Source: Stomoxys calcitrans (taxonomy: Eukaryota; Arthropoda; Insecta; Diptera; Muscidae). Taken from it: DNA of 64,000 nucleotides. Position 1 is the stretch's first letter. The number at the start of each line of letters is the position of its first letter. The position numbers and the translations under genes are program-made. Of the stretch, positions 55,186-64,000 are shown piece after piece. The notes under the pieces are model-generated. The model was not told the DNA's origin and did not search any database. It was given only the letters and a program-made list of their open reading frames with translations. The DNA is taken from assembly GCF_963082655.1 (NCBI RefSeq), contig NC_081554.1:57043869-57107868 (forward strand), written 5' to 3'.

Positions 55186-56315
55186 TCCCTCTGGGACGCA
55201 TTGTTTAGGAGATACAGCCATTTTAAGTTTTCCAACTTAAATTTCCATTTTTAATGGATTTTCAATGCAAACTGAAATTTCAATTTCCAAAGGATTTTCA
55301 ATGGAATTTGGAATTTTTTGATGGAGTCACGAGTTAAGTTATCCAACTAAAATTTCCATTTCTAAAGGATTTTCAATGAAATTTTGAATTTTTTGAATGA
55401 GTCACGAATTAGGGCTCTAGGACGCATGGTTTAGGAGATACAGCCATTTTAAGTTTTTAACTGAAATGTCCATTTTTAAAGGAATTTTAATGAATCACGA
55501 ATTAAGGCCCACTTTCCTCTGGGACGCAAAGTTTAGGAGATACAGCCATTTTAAGTTTTCCAACTAAAATTTCGATTTACAAAGGATTTTCAATGAAATT
55601 TAAAATTTTTTGATGGAGTCACCAATTAAGGCCCACTTTACTCTGGGTCGCAAAGTTTAGGAGATACAGCCATTTTAAGTTTTCCAACTGAAATTTCGAT
55701 TTCTAAAGGATTTTCGATGAAATTTGAAATTTTGTGATGGAGTCACGAATTAGGGCCCATTTCCCTCTAGGACGCATAGTTTAGGAGATACAGCCATTTT
55801 AAGTTTTTAACTGAAATGTCCATTTTTAAACGAATTTTAATGAAATTTTAAATTTTTTGATGGAGTCACGAATTAAGGCCCACTTCCTCTGGGACGCATA
55901 GCTTAGGAGATACAGCCATTTTAAGTTTTCCAACTGAAATTTCAATTTCCAAAGGATTTTCAATGATATTTGGAATTTTTTGATGGAGTCACGAGTTAAG
56001 TTTTTCAACTGCAATTTCGATTTCTAAAGGATTTTCAATGAAATTTTAAATTTTTTTATAGAGTCACGAATTAGAGCCCATTTCCATCTAGGACGCATAG
56101 TTTAGGAGATACATCAATTTTAAGTTTTTAACTGAAATATCCATTTTTAAAGCAATTTTAATGAAATTTTTAATTTTTTGATGGAGTCACGAATTAAGGC
56201 CCACTTCCCTCTGAGACGCATAGTTTAGGAGATACAGCCATTTTAAGTTTTCCAACTGAAATTTCGATTTATAAAGGATTTTCAATGAAATTTAAATTTT
56301 TTGATGCAGTCACGA
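55186..56315 (+). repeat. Tandem satellite with unit of about 120 bp
   Basis: The landmark aggagatacagccattttaag occurs at about 55,208, 55,432, 55,538, 55,658, 55,785, 55,905, 56,105 (diverged) and 56,226. The unit also contains tttttgatggagtcacgaat and ctgggacgca. Some steps are double (about 200-225 bp) because a landmark was lost. It begins exactly where LINE-A ends. Confidence 0.85.
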
Positions 56316-57634
56316 TTAAGACGAAGCGGGAATCCAGTCATGTTAAGCCAGATTTGTAATCATCTTTGCTACTGGGCTCTCTGGCTACATGGTTACAACA
56401 GTGTTTTCTATCTTTTTCACTTAACTCAGGTCTTAACCTTTCCTTCACCTTTTTCTGACTTAGACACATTTATCAATGTGTCATCTCCAACTATCTTTGC
56501 ATTACTCTGTCTGTCCGTATGTTCCCCAGACAGCCTGTCTATCCATCTATGCTTTCACTCAACCAGTCTTTGTTACTGCAAGCATTAAAATTCGATTCAA
56601 TTTTAATCTCTTCTTTTGTATGACTCCTAACAGGATGACGAATATGATTGTTGAACTTCAATTAACTCTGAACTACACTCCGCTTTTATAGATTCAAACA
56701 GTTAGTAACCACATCTATCTCTTTAGTACTTCCAACTAAAAACTGCAATTGTCAGTAAACATTTCGAAATCCCTTAAGTTCATTAAAGTCCATGAACTTT
56801 AAACCAAAATCTGGGGGGTACCAAAATCCAAACAAACTTTCCTCCTCTCACACACACACCTAGACTCACAATGTATGCTCAACGAAAAGGAATTGTAGAC
56901 CTAAACCAAACCATCAGCATTCTAAATGACATATAAACCATAAGGCAGAGAGACGAAAAGGCTTCAATTCATAAAAACTTCAACTCATAACCGAAAAAAT
57001 CGAAGCGTCCAATGAAGACAGACAAGAGCAAAAACTTGGATAAAGGAAGAATTTCATAGGGCAAAGTTAGAAAAAGGATTATAGCAACCCTGACCTTTAA
57101 CCAGACAATGGCAAATGGTGAGGATGTATTGGGGTCCCAAGCATTACGGTTTCCGCCTTACAACACTATGCCACTTTTAATGGTAGTTGTGGTGATGGTT
57201 GTGGTGTTGGGTGCGATGATTGGCGATTACCAAACCTCATTCAATATTTGTCAACCCATAGCATACACAACCAACAGTCATTTACACACACACACCCTAA
57301 CCCAACCCGATCAACACAATGTGTGTTGACAATAAAATTTGGGTCTCCCCTACTTTTTAATGGGATTATGATGAATTTTTCAAAGGAAACTTTAAAACAG
57401 CAGTCTTTGGAGATTTTTTGATAATTTTCCAGTTGATTAAAAGTAGTTTTAAGCAAACCCTAACTGCTTCTCCCACCATGTCATTGACTTTTTGACAAAA
57501 CTGGTCAAAGCTTCTCTTGCCAAAGAAAATTTGGGCAAGGAAAAAATTGATGACGTATGGTGTTCCAATATCTAGCCCGTGTAGGAAAATCCAGCAGAGA
57601 GATTTTAGGTTTTGGGCTTAGTTTCTGTCTGAAT
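56316..57634. other. Nos: Nos intron sequence, nothing recognised
   Basis: Single-copy-looking, with short CA runs near 56,848 and 57,286. An ORF at 57,108-57,329 has a hydrophobic Val/Met run but no other support. Confidence 0.4.
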
Positions 57635-58030
57635 TCAGACTTACTTAGACAATTAGTGTCCATTGTGATATCACAGTAGCGACAGACCAAAGCTTTTGGC
57701 AAAAATAGAACTTATGACCCCGGCATTGGCAATCCAGCATGCTACCAACTCAACTAAAGGGGCATTTAATCCCCTTATATTTGCTTAAACGTCGAAAAAC
57801 ATCAAAATACTAAAATATAAAATTTTTAAGCATATATTCCTATTTAAGGGAATTTTGGGGATTTTTGTAAAAAATTTGGGAATTCAACTTTTAGCTATTT
57901 TTTGACACAGCTTTTGAAGACACCGTTTTCTGTACTATGTCCAAGATATTTCGATGCGAAACCTCCAGTGAGCGCTCAAAGACCCACAAACCAAATCACG
58001 TCTTCAGCCTCTCCTCTAAGTTTCTTAGCT
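57635..58030 (-). repeat. Duplicated block, copy 1, containing a reverse SINE-2
   Basis: Reverse SINE-2 (tccattgtgatatcacagta, gacagaccaaagctttt, ccccggcattggcaatccag) is followed by about 260 bp. Those include gggaattttggggatttttg, aaaatttgggaattcaa and acccacaaaccaaatcacgt. The same order recurs at 60,275-60,640. Confidence 0.85.
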
Positions 58031-58044
58031 TCTGTCTGAATTCC

Positions 58045-58790
58045 GACTCAGTTGTTGTTATTGTAGCAGTGCGTTAAGTTCTAACTTTCGTCTGCTTGAT
58101 TCTGTTGTGTGTCAAGATCCAGGAACAACGACTAAGATGGGGTGCGCCCACTGGGATCTGGGTCTGAGTCGAGTGATTCTGGCTGGACAGTTAATTGCTT
58201 TGTACGTGATTAACAAGGTTTTTTTGTCTACACCCCAAGTGCTGCCGGCAAGTGACTTGAGGACCCTGTTTCTGCTTTTGATTTTGTCGCAAATTGCTGT
58301 GGCATGTGTGGAGAATGTGTAGGAGCTGTCAAATGTGATGCCAAGTATTTTGGGGCACTTGATGAAGATTTGGTGGCAGATATCTTCAGATTTCTTGCAG
58401 TGAAATATGAGGCAAGTTCGATGCGGTAGACGCTCAACCTGTCGCCGATGTCATCAATGAATGATGTCATGAACGTACAATCATACGCATATGATACGAT
58501 TTCTATGGCATCTGGAGGAGGTGGAGTGGAGTATGGGTAGAGGTTGAGCAGTGCCGGAGATATCACCCCGCCTTGTGGAACACCCTGTTTCCCTCTACGG
58601 TGATTCGACTTCTTATCCCTTAATTCCATATATGACTGGTGACCACACAGATAATCCGTGACCCAGCATTTCTGACCTGGGTGGAGGGACGTGTTGACTA
58701 TGTCCTCAAGTAGTTTGGCATGGCTGACCGTGTCCACTGCCTTCGATAGGTCCAGTGCCACGAGGACCGATCTATAACATGGCCTGGGCT
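58045..58790 (-). pseudogene. Jockey-like LINE reverse transcriptase, C-terminal part
   Basis: The open minus frame 58,761-58,228 reads VALDLSKAVDTVSHAKLLED, HPGQKCWVTDYLCGHQSYME, KQGVPQGGVISPALLNLYPY and IEIVSYAYDCTFMTS. LDLSKA.DTV and GVPQGG are RT core motifs. The catalytic YADD box reads YAYD (Asp to Tyr at about 58,490), so this copy cannot polymerise. The 3' end of the element lies near 58,050, past gatcttgacacacaacagaa on the minus strand. Confidence 0.88.
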
Positions 58791-60265
58791 GATTGAAGCC
58801 ACGGCAAACGTGAGCGGTAATGGCACTTTACTGAAGCGGCGATTGGTGGTACTCTCTGAAGTCTGCCCAATCAGCCTCTTCTGATTGATAAACGTCCGGC
58901 GCTCGGAGGTTATGAAGTCGGGCGGTCGGTCGATGGTGAGAATTATGGGGAGGTGGTCTGACCCCAAAGAGATGATGGCTTGGCAGGATACGTCACTCAG
59001 GAGATCAGGGGACGCAATGGAAATGTCTGGCAAGCTGCTACACCTCGTGTATGCTTGGCCATTAATTGGGACACAGCTACCAACCGGCGGTATGTACACG
59101 TTGTATAGCTCTATCCCTTCCTCTCGGTAACTAGCACATCAGAGGAGGGATGCCAGTTCACAGAAGCGGCGATTGGTGTACTCTGTGAAGCCAGCCTAAA
59201 CTGCCTTCTTCTGATTGATAAACGTCCGGCGCTCGGAGGTTATGAAGTCGGGTGATCACTCGATGGTGAGAAATATGGGGAGCGTCAATCAGGTGATCAG
59301 GGGCACCTCCGCACTCCTCGTAATCCTTCTATCTGCTCTGCCAAAGCCATGCCACGCTTGTCGTTACCTAGGGGAGAATGCCATGAAATGTGATGCGCAT
59401 TAAAGTCCCCTAGAACCAGACGATTATGGCCAGATAGTACCCCAATTGTGTTGGGGTTGTAAGCTTGGCCATTAATGCGGACACAGCTACCAACCCGCGG
59501 TATATAGACGTTGTATAGCTCTATCTCGGCAGTACCGGGCCTGACTGCTATCCCCATGCACTCCATGTGTAGGTGTCACTGGAGCCAGGCGCAGGCGAGA
59601 TGGGTCTATATTGCACGGAATGGTGTATCACAAAGGCCAATCTCCAACCTCCATTCGTAAAGCGATCCTTACGTAACACATTATCCATGGCAACTATGCA
59701 AGCTGCAAATGTTGGTTAGCCTTGTCTCCTGGATCGCTGCGACCAATATGTTCTTCCGACTCATTAAATCCATAATCTCGTACATCTTGCCACGGAGACC
59801 GTTGCAATTCAGTTACAAAAATGGTACACTTCCCGGCACTGGCTGGCCAATATTGGGGCTGGGATGCTGCTGTTGCGTATATTGTCGCACGGTAGAGGTT
59901 GGGGGGGTCACATAGTCCGACGACGACGACGCTTGTGACACACTGCTGTCTATGTTTGCACAGCACCTTGCAACGTATTCAGTATGACTATACTCGCGTA
60001 GTGATGAAAGGCCAGATGTACCCACTCCGTGCACCAATTACACCTCACCGACCGATGATGGAGGCGTTTCTGGCAAACCGAACAGCACCAGGGTCCGGGG
60101 TTCTTTTCAATCCCGGCACGGACCAGAAGCTTGCGGAGAAGGCACTCTAGGATGTGCCTCTCCCATGGCAAAAAAAAAGAACGAACACGTACACTGAGGC
60201 GGCAGTCCTTACCGATGAAGGATTCCATCGGGTCAAGCCGGTGCGTACAACCGGCTGACATGGGA
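58791..60265 (-). pseudogene. Jockey-like LINE 5' region: 2A-like motif, zinc finger, endonuclease
   Basis: From the 5' side (60,261): MESFIGKDCRLSVR, then LLVRAGIEKNPGPWCCSVCQ and KRLHHRSVRCNWCTEWVHL, a CxxC...CxxC...H finger. Next come SSSSDYVTPPTSTVRQYTQQ (60,037-59,813) and the endonuclease start LQLNCNGLRGK near 59,810. Endonuclease core pieces include NRLVLGDFNAHHISWHSPLG (59,297-59,566) and CSSLPDISIASPDLLSD...SDHLPIILTI (59,099-58,930). The segment 59,100-59,280 partly repeats 58,880-59,050 (aacgtccggcgctcggaggt twice), so the endonuclease end is duplicated with a deletion. Confidence 0.82.
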
Positions 60266-60274
60266 TAGCTGGGA

Positions 60275-60640
60275 TTTGTCTATTGTGATACCACAGTAGG
60301 GACAAACCAAAGCCTTTGGCAAAAATCTAAGTTATGTCCTCGGCACTGGCAATCCAGCTCTCCAACAACTCAACTACAAGGGGCGTTTAATCATCCTATA
60401 TGTCCTTAAACGTCGAAAACACATCAAAATACTAAAATGTCACATTTCTAAGCTAATTTCTCAATTTAAGGAAATTTTGGGGATTTTTGTAAAAAATTTG
60501 GGAATTCAAATTTTGCCTATTTTTCAACACAGCTTTGGAGAATATCGTTTCTGTACCATTTTCAAGATATTTCGATGTGAAACTTCAAGTGAGCTCCCAA
60601 TGACCCACAAACCAAATCACGTCTTCAGTTTCTCCCCTTT
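60275..60640 (-). repeat. Duplicated block, copy 2, next to Nos exon a
   Basis: Repeats 57,660-58,020 in the same orientation: attgtgataccacagtaggg, ctcggcactggcaatccagc, gaaattttggggatttttgt and acccacaaaccaaatcacgt. It ends about 57 bp from the exon a donor. Confidence 0.85.
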
Positions 60641-60696
60641 TCAAGCATACTCTTAACAATATCCTCCGATAAAATATATCAACCATATTAACATAC

Positions 60697-60788
60697 CTTA
60701 GATTACCCTTATTTGTGGCATATTTTATGTGATTGCAAATAGCTTCAAACATTCCACTGGTGGTGGTCACATAACGGCAATCGAAAAC
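60697..60788 (-). CDS. Nos: Nos exon a (oxygenase domain)
   Basis: This is the most 5' Nos exon in the window: 92 nt, phase 0 at its start and ending two bases into an Arg codon. It encodes 30 residues beginning [20 protein letters not shown] and ending KYATNKGNL. This segment follows the haem-binding region in animal NOS enzymes. The acceptor is a T-rich tract ending ctttaaag before 60788, and the donor gtatgtt follows 60697. The split codon AG|G is completed by exon b, which confirms the join. The downstream intron is 10.3 kb. Its first 60-420 bp hold one copy of a duplicated block (60,275-60,640). Confidence 0.96.
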
Positions 60789-61569
60789 CTTTAAAGAAGA
60801 TAAAAAAGAAACATAAAAACCATTAGAATTGCCAAACACAAAAAAAAATTTTGATATAATATTTTGCTACAAATTTAGAAAAATACTTTGTGCCTTTCAA
60901 CAACAACAACGAAAAAATTTATGTAGAATTAATTTGAGCTCTTCTCGTCCTCGTCCACGTCCTCATCCACATCCTTATAGCAAATGCCAAATTGAGAAAA
61001 TGGAAATTTCCATTTTTGTCTTATTTCCAAAGGCATTCGAACGTAAGAGGATTTGCATGAAAGCAAACGCAACGAACAGTTGAAGAAGAAGAAGAAGATG
61101 TGAACACCATAAAGGACTGCTACAATAGAAGAAGACTGTGTTGCTGAGCGTTCAGCCCAATTTGCAATGCAAAGTAATACGAAATTTTGTCTTAAACTAC
61201 AAACGGATATTTCAAGCAAATTTGCTTGCCTCATTGCTCTCACTCTATGGCATCGACATCAGGTAACGACGACGGCATTTGCATCAACATTTAGATTTGA
61301 ATTCATTTAGTCGATAATAAAATTTTCGTGTAACATTTGCTGTTTTCCTTCGTTCGTTTTTGATATTTGTTTTAAATTTATTTTCACTTCCATTTCATTT
61401 GACTATGGAAGCAAATTGTGTTTGTCGAATAGGAGAAGCTTGTGCAAGAATTTGTTGCTGAGATGTTTAAAAGAAAATAGACAAGGTCGCCTTAGATGAT
61501 TTTTGAGGGAAACAATTTTACAAAATATTCTTTAAAAGAAAATTGTCAAAAAAAAGTTTAGAAATTTTT
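60789..61569. other. Nos: Nos intron sequence upstream of exon a
   Basis: Unassigned AT-rich intron with a GAA run near 61,083-61,100 and a short cgtcctcgtccacgtcctca repeat near 60,947. The acceptor of exon a is at its low end. Confidence 0.45.
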
Positions 61570-64000
61570 CCGAGTTTTTTTTTATCATGGGATGTGGCGG
61601 CCACCCAGAGTCTTGGTCCTGAAAAAAATTCAGTCCACCCCAAAATACCTTTTATTTAAGCCCCATATTGCCATGTTTAGCAAATACGTCCAATTTGGGA
61701 AGTCTTTTTGGGGTGAGGTAGCCATCTGGGTACTTGCACCCGAAAGTTGATATCAGATTCGTTTTCTACTCCGATAGACCTTTCATTTGAGTCCCATATT
61801 GTTATGGTTGATAAAAATGTCCGTTTTAGGGATGGAGCGGCCCCTCAATCACTTGGTTCCACATTTTGATATCAGATTAGTTTTCTACTCTCAAGAACCT
61901 TTCATTTGAGCCCCATATTGTGATAGCTGGTTTATACATTCAATTGGCGGGCTTTGGGAGTGGGGCGGTTCCCTTTGTCACCCCACCCCAAATTTGGATA
62001 CCAAATTTGTGTGTGTATCAGGGTGGTAGTGGGTATCAATTTCGTGCTCTACTTCCCAATACCTTTCATTTGAGCCCCACATTGACATGGTCGGTATATA
62101 TGCCCGATTTAGGGGCATTTTGGGGGGTGGGGTAGTCGCCCAAACACTTAAACCTGAAAATATATCAACATTCCTGCACTACTTTCAAATATCATTTATT
62201 TCAAACCCATATTGCCATTGGCCCAAAATTTGGATAAACCCCTTATTGCAAAAGTCAGCAAATATGTCCGGTTTGGAGTATGGCCCCTAAAAACTTTCAA
62301 TATCGAGCTGCACTCTCTTTAAGACCCAATTAGCCATTTAGACAGTTGGTTTCGAATGTTAATATCATATTCGTGGTCTACTCCCAATTACCTTTCATTT
62401 GAGCCCCATATTTCAATAGTCGGCAAACATGTCTGGTTTGGGGGATGGGGCGGCCCCTCATTGATTTTGCCCTGAAAATATATCTCAGATTCGTGTTCTT
62501 CACTAAAATACCTCTTATTTGAGGCCCATACAGCAATAGTCAGCAAATACGACCTATTTGGGTGGTTTTATAGGGTGGTATGGCCCCATAGGCACCCCCA
62601 GGCATCCCACCTGAAATTTGGATACAAAACTTTTGTTTTTAGGCTACTATGAGAAGGCAAACAAAATTTCGCTTAAATCACACAACCCATCTCCGAGATA
62701 TGGCGTTTATGCAAATTAGGGTAAGGGGGAGGGCCGCTCCCCTTCTGATATCATAAACTTATATTGGTGCTCTACTCCCGAATACCTTTATTTGAGCCTT
62801 ATATTGCTATAGTCGGTAAATATGTCCGGTATAGGCGTGTTTTTGGGCGAAAGGCGGATCCCCATATATCAGATTCGTGTTCTGGTCTTAAATACCATTC
62901 ATTTGAGTCCCATTTTTTCATTATTGGTTTATATGCCATTTGGATGGCTTTGGAGGTGGGACGGCCCCCTAGATATCCCACCCTAAATACCAAATTTCTG
63001 TTTTTGATTTATTATAAACAAACAACATTTCGCTGAAATCGCCCCACCCATCTCTGAGATTCGGCGTTTGGATTGTTAGATCTACTTCATTCTCTTGGTT
63101 TTGATGGTGGATTGGAGTAGCCAAGCTCTTTACCCCGAAAGGGGATATCAGATTCATTCTCTACTCCCAGAAACGACATTGGAGCTACATGTTGCTATAG
63201 TCGGTATATATGTGTGGTTTAGGGGGAGTTTATGAGGTGGGGCGTCCATTATTCACAAATATGTCCAGTTTGAGGGGTATGTAGGATGGGGAGGCCTCCC
63301 ACGCACTTAGCCCTAAAAAAATATCAGCATCGTTCTCTCTGCGGGGGATTGCCCTCTGACACATCCTTTCATTTGAGTACAATAGATTCTCTTTCGTTGT
63401 ACATGACAGCTTGGTTTTGGTTTTTGTTGGGAGAAGAGAGTCGGTCGGACCCACTGACGCTAAGACTCAAAAGATTATTTATTTGAGTCCTTTATTGTCG
63501 CGATATACATGCCCTGCTGAACGGCAGGACCACATATCGACAGGACGTGACTGAGATTCTTGAATCCGCATATCAACATTAGATTGGAACTCTATTGTCA
63601 TAGACCTTTTATGATGGTCTAATATGTCCACTTGGGACGGTTTTGGTTGTGGGGCGGCCCCCTTGGTAATTACAACCAGTTTTTAATATTCCATAATCAG
63701 GTTCGTACTCTACTCTAGAATACCTTTCATTGGAATCCCATATGGTCCCGGTCGGTCCACTTTTGATTTTGAGCGTTAGTTTTGATGCGGTTTTGGGCTT
63801 GATCGGCGCCCTAGGTACTTGGATTTTTCAAATCATATTCGTGTTCTACTCCCGAATACCATTCATTAGAATTCCATATTGTCCCGATCGGTCCACTTTG
63901 ATTTTTGGAGGTTTTGGGCTTGGGACTGCTCCCTAGATAATTGGTTAAAATTTTTAATATCATTTTCATACTATACTCTCGAATACCTTTCATTGAGGTT
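61570..64000 (-). mobile_element. Family-2 tandem block, Helitron-like, reverse orientation
   Basis: At least fifteen loose units of 110-170 bp, marked by CCTTTCATTTGAGCCCCATA or variants (for example 61,784, 61,898, 62,064, 62,393, 62,898, 63,724), alternate with ggggtggggcggccccc-type halves. The aatcacacaacccatctccg segment at 62,675 is the inverse of 1,845-1,875, which ties the two ends of the window to one family. Short ORFs here are chance. Confidence 0.65.

Larger units (their letters stand above)
7361..60788 (-). other. Nos: Nitric oxide synthase gene, partial: six internal exons and their introns
   Basis: NOS converts L-arginine to citrulline and nitric oxide, using NADPH, oxygen, haem and tetrahydrobiopterin under calmodulin control. 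Six minus-strand exons (60697-60788, 50282-50423, 45460-45599, 31983-32157, 31495-31676, 7361-7570) join to 941 nt, or 313 codons plus two bases, with no internal stop. All ten internal borders and both outer ones are GT/AG with compatible phases. The joined peptide runs through the haem/arginine part of the oxygenase domain to the calmodulin-binding segment. The haem-ligand cysteine (RCxGR motif in the family) must lie in exons above 64,000. The FMN/FAD/NADPH reductase exons must lie below position 1. Introns are 10,273, 4,682, 13,302, 306 and 23,924 bp, and all but the 306-bp one are packed with repeats. Every recognisable catalytic position is intact, so I infer a working gene. Confidence 0.97.

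Noticed and set aside
57108..57329. Possible small membrane protein with a Val-rich run
   Set aside because: Short, isolated, inside a Nos intron, and built partly on GTGGTG and CACACA simple sequence.
1..64000. A phage, defence, secretion or biosynthetic system
   Set aside because: The DNA is eukaryotic (spliced Nos exons, SINEs, LINEs). No operon-like gene clusters or such domains are present.

Overview
Organism and overall nature. The window is intronic DNA of a fly nuclear genome. The only host gene I can support is on the minus strand: six internal coding exons of nitric oxide synthase (Nos), covering about 313 codons of the oxygenase domain and the start of the calmodulin-binding segment. 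All exons have GT-AG borders and compatible phases. They are spread over 53 kb (7,361-60,788), and the gene continues beyond both edges. The protein fits higher flies. The repeats (mini-me-like cores with TA and GTCY tracts, tRNA-derived SINEs, jockey and RNase H-bearing LINEs) suggest a calyptrate, muscid-like fly. Species cannot be settled from sequence alone.

Layout in transcript order (high to low coordinates). 64,000-61,570: an inverted block of a Helitron-like tandem family (family 2). 60,697-60,788: Nos exon a. 60,640-50,424: intron with a duplicated block flanking a jockey-like LINE, a satellite of about 120 bp, a chimeric LINE and a polypurine satellite. 50,282-50,423: exon b. 50,281-45,600: intron dominated by a 2.9-kb GTCC/TTCC satellite with inverted arms, followed by a composite 153-bp element. 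45,460-45,599: exon c. 45,459-32,158: intron with two decayed RNase H LINEs, SINEs, a mariner-type MITE and four composite 153-bp blocks. 31,983-32,157 and 31,495-31,676: exons d and e, separated by only 306 bp. 31,494-7,571: a 23.9-kb intron holding most other repeats. 7,361-7,570: exon f. 7,360-1: the next intron, with an (AAAAT)n microsatellite, composite elements and family 2.

How the parts relate. The most abundant repeat, called CR153 here, is a composite element. One end carries a GC-rich hairpin 15-25 bp inside a conserved ACTTGTT-type terminus. The middle is an array of 153-bp units. The other end is a mini-me-like module (GTCY tract, core, TA tract, TATACCC hairpin). The 153-bp spacing holds almost exactly in diverged subfamilies. 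Because 153 is 51 codons, the arrays create long open frames that are not genes. Other elements are nested in CR153 copies: mariner MITEs in the TA tract, an R1-like LINE, SINEs and a foldback Tc1/mariner derivative.

I found no CRISPR array, tRNA or rRNA gene, bacterial operon or second host gene. The items most worth following are the 153-bp lattice, the GTCC satellites around exon b, the foldback transposon, the in-frame repeats in a LINE ORF1, and the shared 3' tail of SINE-2 and an RNase H LINE.
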